53,842 nucleotides of DNA from Pezizomycotina sp. ARF18 (lineage: Eukaryota > Ascomycota), in assembly GCA_002224055.1 (NCBI GenBank), contig AZLU01000261.1, positions 1 to 53,842 of the forward strand, in the 5' to 3' direction. Each line of letters starts with the position of its first letter. Within the stretch, counting starts at the first letter, position 1. Below are positions 23,542-37,866 of the stretch, in pieces. The notes beneath the pieces are model-generated. The model saw nothing but the letters and a program-made list of their open reading frames with translations, did no database searches and had not been told where the DNA came from. Made by a program: the position numbers and the translations under genes.

Positions 23542-26500
23542 ATGTCAGGCATGGCGGACGTCCTGACGCCAGTCCCGGCGTCCGAGCGACGGTCGCCTTC
23601 TCCCGGCCCTCAGCAGATGGTGAACCAGGTGAACCCTATACACGTCCTCGAATACATCTCCGAAGTCATATGCCTTACCTTGGGAGCAACGAAGCGGGAG
23701 CTTGAATCCGGGACGAGCTTGCTCAGCAAGACGGGCTATTCGGACACCTGAAGCAATGCACCAGATTCTCCGGAGACGGCCCCACGGTCATGTACGTCTG
23801 CAAGGACGCGCTGGAAACGAACGGCACTGACATGAACGGAGAAGGTGTGATACTCCACTAAGCTTACTTGTTTCTCCTACTGCTCTCTCATTTGTAGGGG
23901 CCGACTAAAAAAAAAAAAATATCTTTGACTGCTAACAATTCGCGCGTTTCACTCTAGCCAACGGCGACTCCACATCTGCACAGTACGTTTTCAGGATCTC
24001 GTCCGAACTATCCACCTCCCCGCGAACGTATCGTCCGTAGCTATAATAAAACGACCCACCCCTCTGGATTCCACATTACCCCTCGTCGGTCAGCTCCAGC
24101 TGATAAACTTGCCCGGCGGCGGAGCCAACCTCGCTGGCACCACTGCGGGCGGCACCACGACCATTTCCCTTTTGAAATCCTCCACTCCGTGATCCACCTC
24201 GCCCTCAGCCCGTACTTTGACGCGTACACCAAAGCCCAAGAAGCATCTCACCATATTGGCGGAAAAGCCGGTGCCGCCGCCGGCCGTTTCGTCGAAAGTG
24301 AGTCTAAAACGGGTATCCCTGTCACTAAAAAGAAGCTCGCCGAGCTCGAGCTTTCCCTTTTACACCTTCAGCAGAATGTTGAGATTCCGGAGCTTTCGTT
24401 GGCCTTGCACCCGTCGTCCAAGCTGCCGTCGATGAAGCCGTCGCGAAATCGACCAAGCCGACCTTAGAATACATCCCCTCTACGCTCCTCAACGACACTA
24501 CATTCCTCAACAACCTCCAGTCTACGGTCAACAGCTGGATCAAATCGATACAATCCATCACCAAGATGCAAAGGGACGCCGACTCTGGGACGGCGACCAG
24601 GAGATCAACTTTTGGCTGAACATGGAAACGGCTCTCGAAGGTATCGAGGATCAGCTACGCAGCGATGGAGTTACTCTCACGCTGGAAATCCTGAGACATG
24701 CGAAGCGTTTCCACGCCACTGTATCTTTTATTGCGGACACTGGTCTGAAAGAGGCGACCGACACCGTACAAAATACAATCAGCTCATGCGTGACTTTCCG
24801 TTGGACGAGTTACTATCCGCTACGACCCTGCAAAAGTCCAGGACGCTCTCGTCGCTATTTTCAATCATCTCAACAAGAAGCTGCGAATCTGTACGTATCC
24901 AATCCGCCGAGCGTTACCGCTTGTGGAAGCGATATCTGCAGATTTGGACGCACAGCTTCATTCCCTGCTGTCTGGCAGAACCCTTATGCATCTAGATACA
25001 GGATTTCGAAAGTTTGATGAACGTCGCAGAGGGGATCTTTTCTACGTGGGATGACAATGTGAAAGAGTTTACCAATGTCGCTCGTGAGGTCACCAGGAAG
25101 CGTGCCGAAAAGTTCATACCGATCAAAATCACTAGACGTCATCTTGAGACACAGAAGCGTTTGGCGTACATTAAAGCTTTCAGGCACGGCCACGAGCAGC
25201 TGCAGAGGACGATCGCAAACGTTCTGGGCCCAGTAGCAGCGGTGGATCTGCTCAAGTTCTCGAACTCGGCACTTCTGCCGATGATATCGGCGATGTCGAC
25301 GCCGTCGAGGAGGTCGCCCAAGCCTACGCGGTCCTCAAAGATGTTGATGTACTTGACGTCAGCCCTGAGGGCACTGAAATTTGGATCGCTGCGGAGAATG
25401 CGTATAACGAACGGACGTCGCGCGTCGAAAACTCTATTATTGCTCGCCTGAGAGATCGGCTTGCGACAGCTAAACCGCTAACGAAATGTTCCGCGTCTTC
25501 TCAAAGTTCAACGCGCTTTTCGTCCGACCAAGATTAGGGGCGCCATCCAGGAGTACCAAACGCAGCTTATCGAGAACGTGAAGACCGATATAGCGTCGCT
25601 CCACGAGAGATTCAAACAGCAGTACGGCCACAGCGAGGCGCACGCGATGGCGCAGATAAGGGACCTTCCTCCTATCTCTGGTGCTATCATTTGGGCAAGA
25701 CAGATAGAGAGGCAGCTCAATGCCTACATGAAGCGTGTCGAAGACGTTCTTGGAAAGGGCTGGGAGCTATATGCGGAGGGTGAAAAGCTGCAGAGCGAAA
25801 GCTTGACATTTAAGAAGAAGCTGGACACAAGGCCCATTTTTGAATCTTGGTTGCAGGATGTGAATCGCCGCAACGTCACTATCGCCGGACGGCTCTTCAA
25901 CATCAACAAGAACAGAGCTCTCGGAAATATCCTCGAGCTTGTGGTCAACTTTGATCCTCAGGTTATCGCTCTCTTCAAGGAGGTCAGAAACTTACTGTGG
26001 CTGAACTTTCAGATCCCACACGCTATCAATAACGTGTCAAAGGAAGCGAAGCGTGTCTATCCTATGCTGTCTCTCTGATGGAATCGGTCAGGACTTTTGC
26101 TCAGACCACTAAAACCATTTCTGAGATGAGCGAAGTCTCAATCCTGCTTTCGGGTTACCAAAATGATGTGCACGGCCTGATAGCACGTGGTATACCGCTC
26201 AAGTGGGAGAGCTTCGTCCATAGTTACGACTCCAGATGCGAAGCCTGTACTTGCCGAACGGCAACATCGACTCGACAACTAGCATTTCCGGAGGTAGAGA
26301 ATCCAGACATGTTCAGTTCGTTCGAGATTTTGCGGCGGCGGTCGGTATCCTGCAAACCAAGACGCAACCCTGAAGACAATAAACCAAACCGTACAGACGG
26401 CTTTGGCGGAAATTGCAAACTGTCCGTACGATACCGCCGAGTTCCAAAGCCGCGTGGATACCATTCAGACCGCAGTAGATCAACTTAATTTGGAGAACTA

Positions 26501-29500
26501 CGTGAATTTACCACACTGGGTAGGCGAGCTGAATAAACGCATCGAAGGCGTTCTGCTATCCCGTCTTCAGGAAGCGACGTCCCTCTGGATTGATGTTTTC
26601 CAGGATAGCGGACCGAGACCGCAGGACGAAGGCAATACTGTCGTAAGCAAGAGGAAAGTCGACAGCATGGATTTTCTGAAGATCCCGAAGCGAAGCGGGC
26701 CGCTATACTGGCTGCGCAGTACAAGCCGACGCTCAAGCGATTGATCCACGAAATCAGCATCAGGAATCAGGTCATCTACCTTGATCCCCGATGGAATACG
26801 CCCGAGCCAGCTGGTTCAAGCAGCTGCATTCTTGGCTGGGTATGTTTAATTTGTCTTGTGCCGTTTTTCTGTGCTATATGGATATACTAATTCACTGTTA
26901 TAGGCGTTGTTTGCAATTTGAGAAAGGTCAAAGCGTCTCGTTATGAGATGAATATCAATCTAACGGACGACGAGGAGAATCTTTTCTCGGATTTGGTAGG
27001 TTTTCGAATTGTTATCCATACAAGAAAAGAAATCAAAGGTATAATTGAGTGCTAACTTTTATTCAGCCAAGCCAGTGTCCTCGGTCACTATCTAATGCAT
27101 ACGTGGCTATTGAGACGAAGATTGCAGAAATTACTGCTTATGTTGAGAAATGGCTGCAGTTCCAGTCCCTTTGGGATCTGCAGTCTGAGCAAGTTTACGA
27201 TGTCCTAGGAGAGAACCTTTCGAAATGGCTGAACCTCCTTCAGGAAATCCGCAAAACCCGGTCCACATTTGATACTTCTGATGTCAGCCGCTCCTTTGGC
27301 CACTTGACCATCGACTATGAGCAGGTTCAGACCCGCGTGAATGGCAAGTACGACGCCTGGCAGCACGATATTTTGATGAAATTGCCGGCAAGTTGGGCAA
27401 CAGGATGAGGGACGTCCACGCGACATTGAAAAAGCGAGGAGGGATCTCGAAAGTCAGAGCCTCGAAGCCTCGTCGACGGCGCAGGCAGTCACCTTCATCA
27501 CGATCGTGCAGCAATGTAAGCGGAAGGTGAAGAGCTGGGCGCCGGAGATGGAACTCTTCAGGCAAGGGCAGACCACCTTAGCCGGCAGCGGTACCAGTTC
27601 CCGAGCGACTGGCTTTTCGTGGAGCAGATCGAAGGGGAGTGGCAGGCGTTGAACGAGATCTTGTCACGCAAGAGCAAGATTGTGCAGGATCAGACCGATG
27701 CCCTGAAGGCCAAGATCGTTGCGGAGGACAAGGTGGTTACGGACAAGATCACTGCTTTGGTCCAAGAATGGAACGACGAGAAGCCGGTCTCCGGTACTAT
27801 CCAGCCGACATTGCGTCTAAGACGCTCAGCACGTTCGAGACGAAGCTGAACCAACTCAAGTCCGAATCCGAAATGGTCTCGAAGGCAAAGGAGGCTCTCG
27901 ATCTCCCGCCGGGTCCGGACAACATGCTCAGTGGCATATTGGAAGAAGTCCAGGACTTCAAATCGGTTTGGGCTGCGCTGTCGACCATCTGGAAGAGCCT
28001 CAACGATCTCCGCGATACACCCTGGTCCAGCGTGCTGCCTCGTAAGATCCGTCAAAGTCTGAACGACTTGCTCAAGTTGACTTCAGAAATGCCCAGCAGG
28101 ATGCGACAGTACCAAGCTTTCGAACATATACAGAACGTCCTCAAGGGTTTAACAAAGTTAACAGTCTCCTCGGTGAGCTGAAGGGTGAAGCCGTCCGGGA
28201 ACGCCATTGGAACAAGATTTTCAAGGCGCTGAAGCCGGGACAGCGTATCTTCCTCTCGAGCTTAACGCTGGGAGGCGTTTGGGACCTTAATCTAGCTGCC
28301 AGTGAAGCCGTGATCAAGGATATTATCGCGCAGGCACAGGGTGAGATGGCGTTGGAGGAGTTCGTCAAGCAGGTTGCGAAACGTGGACCGGGTATGTCCT
28401 CGACCTGGTCAACTACCAGAACAAGTGTCGCCTCATCGCGGTGGGACGACCTCTTCGCCAAGTGCAGCGAAAACCTCAACTCGCTACAGGCCATGAGGCA
28501 TTCGCCGTACTACAAGGAGTTCGAAGACGAAGCCTCTTCGTGGGAAGACAAGCTCAACAGGGTCCACGTCCTCTTCGACGTCTGGATCGACGTGCAGAGG
28601 CAGTGGTTTACCTCGAGGGCGTATTTACCGGAAACGCCGATATAAAGCACCTCTTGCCCATCGAATCCTCCCGCTTCCAAAATATTAATTCGGAGTTTTT
28701 CGCCGTTATGAAGAAAGTGTACAAATCCCCTACGTGCTCGACGTTTTGAACATCTCCGGCGTGCAAAAAGTCGCTCGAAAGGCTTGCTGAGTTGCTCAAC
28801 AAGATCCAAAAGGCGCTCGGAGAGTACCTCGAGAAGGAGCGCGTATCGTTCCCCCGGTTCTACTTGTGGGAGACGAAGACTTGTTGGAGATTATCGGCAA
28901 CAGCAACGACACTCACAGGATCGCCAAGCACTTCAAGAAGATGTTCGCCGGCTTGTCGGGCTTGATTCTCGATGAGGAAGACTCTCTCATTACCGGTTTC
29001 AGCTCGAAGGAAGGCGAAGAAGTCAAGCTCAAGCGGAGATTTCTCTGATTAAGACTCCGAAGATCAACGATTGGCTTACCGCACTCGAGAACAACATGAA
29101 GTTTACTCTCGCGGAACTTTTATCCGAAGCTATCAAGGAATTCCGGCCTTTGTTTGAATCGCAAGATCTTACCAAGGAAACTTTAAGCGAATATGTCGAG
29201 AAGTATCCAGCGCAGATCTGTGTCCTGGCAACTCAGGCTGTATGGACGATGGAAGTCGAACGCGTCCTCGAGCTGGAGGTGGCGCACCGCTCAAGACCTT
29301 ACACTCGCAGGAAGTCAAGGTTCTCAGCCTTCTTGCATCCACCGTTCTCGGTGACCTGACACCATCACGAGAGAAGTGCGAACACCTTATTACTGAGTTT
29401 GTCCACCAGCGCGATTGCCTCAGCGCTTGGTCGACAACGACGTCACCTCTCCGCAGGACTTCAACTGGCTGCTGCAGATGAGGTACACTTACATCGAAGA

Positions 29501-32500
29501 CGGCGAGTTCACGCAGCGGCTCAAGATAAAGATGGCCAACGCGGTCCTGGACTACGGCTTCGAATACTCGGCGTCGCCGAACGCCTCGTCAGGACGCCGC
29601 TGACAGACAGGTGCTTCTTGACCCTCACGCAGGCCTTGTGCCAGCGCCTCGGTGGTTCTCCTTACGGTCCCGCCGGTACCGGCAAGACGAATCCGTCAAA
29701 GCTCTCGGTGTCCAGCTCGGAAGGTTACGTTGGTCTTCTGCTGCGACGATACGTTCGATTTCCAGGCCATGGGCAGGATTTTCTTGGGTATCTGTCAGGT
29801 TGGAGCTTGGGCTGTTTCGACGAGTTCAACAGATTGGAGGAGAGGATCCTGTCGGCCGTCAGTCAGCAGGTTCAGATATCCAGCTTGTCTCAAGAGGAAT
29901 ACCGAGGATCCTGAGCACCAGATCGAACTCGTGGCAGGAACCTTAAAGTTAACAAGAACACTGGTACGTTTCGGCCTCTTGCACAGTGTGATGTATATAT
30001 TTCTCTAACTTTGAAATTTGTAGGTATCTTCATCACGATGAATCTGGCTACGCCGGACGTTCCAACCTCCCGGACAACTTGAAGAAGCTGTTCAGGAGCG
30101 TCGCCATGTCGAAACCGACAGGAGCTCATCGCGGAAGTCATGCTGTACTCCCAGGGCTTCAACCAGGCCAAGCAGCTCGCGAAGCAGACGGTTCCGTTTT
30201 TCGACCGGTGTTCCCAAAAGCTATCCAACAAGCTCACTACGATTTCGGTCTGCGTGCGCTCAAGAGCGTTTTGGTCAGCTCTGGTGGCCTGAAGAGGGCT
30301 AACTTCTCAATGAGGAAGAAGATAATTCGGAGATGCTATTTGGGAAGCGCAGGTTATCGTGCAGAGTTTACGTGAGACGATTGCACCGAAACTGATTCGT
30401 GAGGACGTGGATATTATGCAGCGGATAGAAGGGGAGTCTTTCCCTGGCGTCGAGTATATTCCGAAATCTCGGCAAGCTGAAGGAAGCCATTACTAAGATT
30501 GCTTCGGATCAGAGTTCGTTGTCACGGATACCTGGATGACAAAGGTTCTACAGCTGTACCAGATCCAGTCCATCCACCACGGTGTCATGATGGTTGGTGA
30601 CTCCGGATCGGGCAAGTCTAGGGCCTGGAAGGTCCTCCTGCAAGCGCTCCAGCAAGTTGAGGGAGTCGAAGGTGTTTCGCATATCATCGATCCCAAGGTC
30701 ATGTCCAAGGAAGCTTTATACGGAAGTCTCGACTCTACGACTAGAGAATGGACCGACGGTCTCTTTACAAGCATCCTGCGGAAGATTGTCGATAACCTGC
30801 GTGGTGAAGATTCGAAGAGGCACTGGATCGTGTTTGATGGTGACGTCGATCCTGAATGGGTTGAGAACTTGAATAGGTTAGTCACCTTTTGGTTATGGTA
30901 TTCTTATTAGATAAGATAATTAACGTGCTCTATAGTGTGCTCGACGATAACAAACTTTTAACTCTTCGAACGGTGAACGTCTCAACCTTCCGACCAACGT
31001 CCGCATCATGTTCGAGGTCGAAACGCTCAAGTACGCTACCCTGGCTACGGTCAGTCGTTGCGGTATGGTATGGTTTAGCGAAGATACTGTTACGGACGAA
31101 ATGATGGTTCAGCACTACCTCAAAGATCTGCGTACCGTACCGTTCGACGATCTCGACGACGATAATGTCTCTGCGGGCAGGCAACGCAGAAGGCGCTGAC
31201 CGTCCAAAGATTCATGGCGGACATCCTGGAGACATACCTATTCCGCGACCGTTTTGTGACTAATGTGCTTATAGAGGCGAGGAAGTACAACCACATCATG
31301 GAGTTCACGGAGGCTCGAGTGCTCAATACGCTGTTTTCGCTTTTAAACAAGACGTGCCGTACGATGATCGAGTACAACATCCAGCATATCGACTTCCCGC
31401 TCGATGATAATCAGATGGAAGCTTTGTTCCAAGAAGCTTCTCTTGACTCTCGTGTGGAGTTTGACCGGTGACTGCCCGTTGAACGATCGACAGTCATTCG
31501 GAGAGTACATCTGTGGTCGGACGACGATCAGCTTGCCAACTCTCACCGAAGGCTCCATCATCGATTTCGACGTTGGCCTTCCTGAAGCCGATTGGATCAA
31601 CTGGCAGAACCAAGTGCCCAACGTCGAAGTCAACACCCATTCCGTCACGCAAACCGACGTTGTTATCCCCACGCTCGATACCGTCCGCCACGAAGACGTT
31701 TTGTACTCTTGGCTCGCGGAACACAAGCCGCTGCTGCTCTGCGGCCCTCCCGGTTCAGGTAAAACGATGACGCTCTTCAGCGCGCTCAGGAAGTGCCTAA
31801 CATGGAGGTCGTCGGCCTGAACTTTTCCAGCGCCACGACGCCGGACCTGCTCATTAAGACCTTCGAGCAGTACTGCGAATACCGCAAGACCCTCAACGGT
31901 GTTATTCTTTCACCTACTCAGATCGGTCGCTGGCTCGTTATCTTCTGCGATGAAATCAACTTGCCCGCTCCTGACAAGTATGGACCAGAGGGCGATTTCT
32001 TTCTTGAGGCAGCTCGTCGAGCAGAACGGCTTCTGGGACTAGCGACAAGGCTTGGGTTACGCGACAGGATTCAATTTGTCGGCGCTTGTAACCCGCCGAC
32101 CGAGCTGGCCGTACGCCGCTCGGCGCCAGGTTCCTGAGCCACGCACTCTTATCATGGTCGATTACCCCGGAGAGACTTCCTTACTTCAGATCTACGGCAC
32201 CTTCAATTCCGCGGTCCTCAAGATCATCCCACGCTCAGAGGCTACGCAGATCCGCTCACGCGTTCGATGGTGCAGTTCTACCTCGAATCGCAGCAGAGGT
32301 TTACTCCTAAGATACAGCCGCATTACGTATACAGTCCCCGTGAGCTTACACGCTGGGTGCGGGGCATATACGAAGCCATGCGGCCGCTGGAAACACTGAC
32401 ACTTGAAGGCTTAGTGAGGATCTGGGCACACGAAGCCCTCCGCTTATTCCAAGACCGTCTCGTCGGCGAGGAAGAGCGCAAGTGGACAGACGATTCCGTC

Positions 32501-35500
32501 AAGCGGATTGCGCTGGAGCACTTCCCCCAATCGACGAAGGGAAAGCGCTGGGAGGTCCGATACTGTTCTCCAACTGGCTTTCTAAGAACTACGTACCCGT
32601 TGACCGAGAGCAGCTCAGGGACTTTGCGCGCGCGAGGCTCAAGACTTTCTGCGAGGAGGAAGTGGACGTTCCGCTTATTTTGTTCAATGATGTTCTGGAG
32701 CACGTTTTGCGCATCGATCGTGTGTTCAGGCAGCCGCAGGTCATCTTATCTCATTGGTGTAAGCGGTAGTGGAAAGGTATGTTATTCTTTATTTGTATTG
32801 TATTTATTGGAGATATTGGCTAATTTCTTTAATAGACAACATTGTCTCGCTTCGTTGCCTGGATGAACGGTCTGAAGGTTTTCCAGATAAAGGTGCACGG
32901 CAAGTACACGGGTGAAGACTTTGACGACGATCTCAGAGACGTATTACGGCGCTGCGGCTGCAAAGGGGAGAAGATATGCTTCATCATGGACGAGGCTAAT
33001 GTCTTGGACTCCGGTTTCTTGGAGAGGATGAATACCCTTCTTGCCAACGCCGAAGTACCGGTCTTTTCGAAGGTGATGAATTTGCGGCCTTAATGACGGC
33101 GTGCAAGGAAGGCGCGCAACGCTCTGGTTTGCTGCTCGATTCTCAGGAGGAACTGTACAAGTGGTTCACTCAGCAGATCGTCAAGAACCTGCACGTCGTC
33201 TTTACAATGAACCCGCCCAAGGAAGGGCTCGCTTCGAAGGCAGCTACTTCGCCGGCTCTGTTCAATCGTTGCGTGCTTAATTGGTTTGGTGACTGGTCCG
33301 ATCAAGCGTTCTACCAGGTCGGCATGGAACTCACGCACGTCATCGACCTCGATAAGACAAGCTACCAGGCGCCGTCGAGTATTCCTGTCGCTTTCAGGGA
33401 CCTACCGCTGCCTCCAACGCACCGCGAGTCGGTCATTAACGCGATGGTTTATATCCACCACTCGCTGCACAACTTCAATGGCAAGCTCCTGAAGCAGCAA
33501 GGGAAGACCACGTTCCTTACCCCGCGCCACTTCTTGGACTTTGTGGCTCAGTACGTCAAGCTTTATAACGAAAAGCGGGAAGATCTGGAGGAGCAGCAGA
33601 GGCATCTGAACGTCGGTCTCGACAAGCTTAAGGATACCGTCGAGAAGGTGTCGGAGCTGAGGAAGAGCCTGGCCGAAAAGAAGGAGCAGCTGGAGAAGAA
33701 GAGCTCGGAAGCGAACGACAAGCTGCAGAGGATGGTGGCAGACCAGCAGGAGACGGAACAGAAGAGGGCCGCGTCGCTCGAAGTGCAGGCCGCGCTGGAC
33801 ATACAGGAGAAGCAGATCGCGAGCGGAAGGAAGTCGTGCTTAATGATCTCGCCCGCGCGGAGCCCGCCGTCATCGAAGCCCAGAAGAGCGTTAGCAACAT
33901 CAAGAGGCAGCACCTGACCGAAGTCCGTTCCATGCAGAACCCGCCGCAAGGCGTCAGGCTCGCGATGGAAGCGGTCTGCACTTTACTGGGTCACAAGGTG
34001 GACGATTGGAAGACCGTGCAGGGTATTATCCGCAAGGACGATTTCATCGCGAACATCGTTAATTACGATAACGACAAGCAGATGACCAAGTCGCTCAGGA
34101 CGAAGATGCAGACGGATTACCTTTCGAAGCCGAACTTTACGTTTGAAATTGTCAACAGGGCTTCCAAAGCCTGCGGTCCGCTCGTGCAGTGGTTGAGGCT
34201 CAGGTCAACTATTCCGAGATTTTAGACAGGGTCGGCCCGCTGAGGGAGGAAGTTACGCAGCTCGAGGATAAAGCGGAGGAAACTAAGGCAACGCTCGGCA
34301 GATGATGGAGAACATCAGGCAATTGGAAGCGAGTATCGCTAGGTACAAGGAAGAATACGCCGCACTTATCAGCGAGACTCAGGCTATCAAGACGGAAATG
34401 TCCAGGGTGCAGTTCAAGGTCGACAGAAGCGTCAAGCTCCTCGACAGCTTGTCTTCGGAACGTGTTCGTTGGGATGCCAGCAGCAAGTCATTCGTCAGCC
34501 AGATGGGTACACTAGTCGGTGATGTTCTCCTTTCGTCGGCATTCCTGGCCTACGGCGGTCTTTACGACCAGCAGTTCCGTAAGAACATGCTCGACGATTG
34601 GATGCACCATCTGTCGATGTCCGGCATCGAGTTCAAGCAGCAACAACCCTATCCTCGAATACCTTTCAACAGCCGACGAGAGTTGCACTGGCAACAGAAC
34701 TCGTTGCCTGTCGATGATCTCTGCACGGAAAACGCGATAATCCTGAAGAGGTTCAACAGGTATCCTCTGATCATCGATCCTTCCGGTCGGGTCACGGACT
34801 TCCTCGCCAACGAGAGCAAAGACAGGCGTCTTACTGTGACTAGCTTCCTCGACGATTCGTTCACCAAGCAGCTTGAGAGTTCTTTACGTTTCGGAAACCC
34901 GATCCTCATACAGGACGCCGAACATCTCGACCCTATCCTTAACCACGTTCTGAACAAAGAGTACCAGAAGACGGGCGGCCGTGTTCTCATCCAGCTCGGC
35001 AAGCAGGAGATCGACTTCTCGCCTGCGTTCAAGATCTTCCTGTCCACCCGCGACCGTCGGCGTCGTTCCGCCGGACATCTGCAGTCGTTCGACATTCGTC
35101 AATTTCACCGTCACGCAGAGCAGTCTGCAAACACAGTCCCTCAACCAGGTGCTCAAGTTCGAGCGGCCCGACGTCGACCAGCGCAGGACGAACCTGATGA
35201 AGCTCCAGGGGGAGTTTAAATTGCAGATCCGCAAGCTCGAAAAGAACCTCTTGCAGGCCCTGAACGAGTCCCGCGGAAACATCCTCGACGACGACAAGGT
35301 CATCGAACACTAGAGAAGCTGAAGAAGGAAGCCGCCGACGTCGCGATGAAGATGTCCGAAACGGAGGGTGTAATGGCCGAAGTCGACGCCGTCACCCTGC
35401 AGTACAACATCATCGCTCGCTCGTGCAGCGCCATCTTTGCCGTGCTGGAGCACCTCCACCATTTGAACCACTTCTACCAGTTCTCGCTGCAGTACGTATC

Positions 35501-37244
35501 ACCTCAGTTTTCTTTTGTAATCGTGCATTTTATACTAATCATTGTTTCTCTGTGTCAGGTACTTCTTGGATATTTTCCACACGGTCCTCTACGAAAATCA
35601 GCGTCTCAAGGCAGAAAAGGACTACGACAGGCGCATACAGATCATCCTCAAGGACCTATTCGTCACAACCTATCAGCGCACCTCGCTGGGCTTGCTGCAG
35701 AGCGACAAGATTACTTTCGCCATGCTCTTAGCGCAAGCCTCGCCGTACGAGTTTGACCGGGCGATCATCGACCTCCTCCTAGATAAGGACCTCCAAGGCT
35801 GCGATATCTCTAGCGATCCGAGCAGGAAGGACCAGATGATGGCTAAAGTGGCGTCTTTGCCTATATACAAGGATACGATTGCTCACGTGCCCGCGGAGGC
35901 TTGGGATAAATTCTTCGAGGAAGAAAGCGCGGAATTATTTGTTCCTGTGGCTTGGAACGAGGAAGGTCTGACAGGTACGTATTCACGATTATCTACCAAA
36001 GTAAATTATACAGAGGCTAACAGTGCCCTAGATCTTAACAAACACCTACGCCAGCTTGTTCTCGTCAAGCTTCTCCGCCTCGATAGGTTCGTCCTGCGGC
36101 AGAATCCTTCGTATCCGCAGTATTCGGTAAGGAAGTCCTCGATACCGCCGGAGATCTCGCGCAGGTAGTCTCGCAGGTCGGAGCTATGACCCCGGTCGCC
36201 CTTGCGTCCTCGCCGGGCTTCGACGCAAGCTACAAGGTCGACAGCCTCGTCGAGCAGTCCGGCGTTTCCTGCGCGAACATCGCCATGGGTTCCAATGAAG
36301 GTCTAGCTACCGCCGACAAGGCCGTTACGAGCGCCGCGTCCGTCGGCGGCTGGGTCCTTGTGAAAAACGTCCACCTTACTCCGGGCTGGCTGCAGTCGCT
36401 GGAGAAGCGTCTGGAGGCGCTGAAGCCGCATCCGAACTTCCGCCTGTTTTTGTCTATGGAGTCCTCGCCGAAGATTCCTATTAATTTACTCCGCGCTTCG
36501 AGGGTGTTGATGTACGAGCAGCCCGCGGGTATACGTGCCAACATGAAGGATTCGCTGAGCTTGCTTACCACGCGCGCGTCCAAGCATCCTATCGAGAAGG
36601 CTAGGGTGTACCTCCTCCTTTCCTTCCTGCACGCTGTAGTCCAGGAGCGTCTCCGCTATGTTCCGAACCTCGGCTGGAAGGGCTTCTGGGAGTTCAACGA
36701 TAGCGACGTAAGTTTTTGTTTCCCTTAAAACTCTTCCCGTAAATCCATTCCCAGAATACTAATCGATTCGTAATGTTTTCTTTTAGTACGAATGCTGCGC
36801 TTTCATAATTGACACCTGGATCGAGCGCGTCTCCGCCAACCGTTCCAACGTCGCGCCCACGAAGCTACCCTGGGACATGCTCCGCACCTTAATCACGGAA
36901 ACGTACGGCGGCAAGATCGACGACGAAGGGGACTTTTCGAGACTTCGAAAGCTTGTAGACGACGTTTTCACGCCCGCGGCGTTCGAGAGCGATCATAAGC
37001 TCGTCGACGGTGAGAATCCGCTGATCGTTCCCTCGGGACGGGTATGGTGCAGTTCATGGAGTGGGTGAACAGGTTGCCAGAGCGCGAACCGCCGACGTAT
37101 TTGGGTTTGCCGTCGAACGCGGAGAAGCTGCTGCTTGTGGGGCAGGGGAAGGGTATGATAGAGAACGTTGGGTTGATTACGAGCATGCTGGAGGAAGGGG
37201 AGCAGGTTATGGCGGAGGCTGGGGAGGCGGCTGCTGCTGCTTGA
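23542..37244 (+). CDS. dhc1: Cytoplasmic dynein heavy chain (nudA type, frameshifted locus)
   Basis: The minus-end-directed microtubule motor needed for nuclear migration and endosome transport in hyphae. The tail starts at the ATG at 23542 ([22 protein letters not shown]). The linker follows, then six AAA modules. Walker A motifs are at 29666-29689 ([11 protein letters not shown]1), 30596-30619 ([11 protein letters not shown]2), 31743-31766 ([11 protein letters not shown]3) and 32756-32838 (GVSGSGKT, AAA4, split by an intron). The AAA1 Walker B ([10 protein letters not shown]) is near 29812-29840. The coiled-coil stalk with the microtubule-binding tip covers about 33540-34330. AAA5 has [17 protein letters not shown] near 34775. 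The C-terminal part has [15 protein letters not shown] and [13 protein letters not shown] and stops at 37242-37244. Short introns include 26840-26903, 26996-27066, 32777-32835, 35492-35558 and 36708-36786. Expected size is near 4300-4400 residues. The frame changes at least twenty times while conservation continues, with several breaks at shortened homopolymers; I read this as sequencing error in an intact gene. Confidence 0.97.
32777..32835 (+). other. Intron splitting the AAA4 Walker A motif of dynein
   Basis: A 59-base intron (GTATGT donor, AATAG acceptor) lies between the Lys and Thr codons of GVSGSGK/T. Joining the exons restores the motif exactly and continues into [16 protein letters not shown]. 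Confidence 0.92.
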
Positions 37245-37830
37245 GATGGATATTATTCGTTTTACAGTCTTCATCTACTTTTATTAGTTGTTTGTTTCCT
37301 CCAAAGGCTCCTTTTCAATTCTGTTAAAACATATTTCGTGTTTTCTCTTTTTTTTCAATCCGTTTTTACATCGGGGGAATACTACATTGGGGTATAGACT
37401 TTCGTTTATTTCCCTTTTTTGCAATAGTTTAAATTCGTGCACAGGTTTATAAGAATAGCTATTCTTCAAAGTATATAGAAATAAGTACCGACTTTTTAAT
37501 ACTAGAAACTACTTCTCCTTGGATTAGCGATCTTTCGCAATATATATTATATATAAATATGATATCTTATCGCCAATATCGAACGAATATCGCGCATGTT
37601 ATGTGTAGATATTGACATTCATATAAAAATAGTCTGCAATTTACCCCTGTTTTACGATAATCAATCCTATCAATTTGATGACGCCTCGTCGTAGCAGGAT
37701 ATATCGGAATTTGACCGCGATAGTAGGGTTAGCGGGCTTGTCCAACTGTGGACAATTGCCCCCTTTAATACTCCTTTTTTACCGGCCACTTTTAGCTGCA
37801 AAATTTAAGGAGCTTCTTTGATCTTCCATT

Positions 37831-37866
<36 letters not shown>

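Noticed and set aside
33563-33949. Ser-rich minus-strand open frame of 128 codons
   Set aside because: Shadow of the dynein stalk coiled coil; the Ser richness mirrors Glu/Lys/Leu codons on the other strand.
23542-37244. A cluster of twenty or more small genes in this interval
   Set aside because: All the fragments are consecutive pieces of one dynein heavy chain in the right order.
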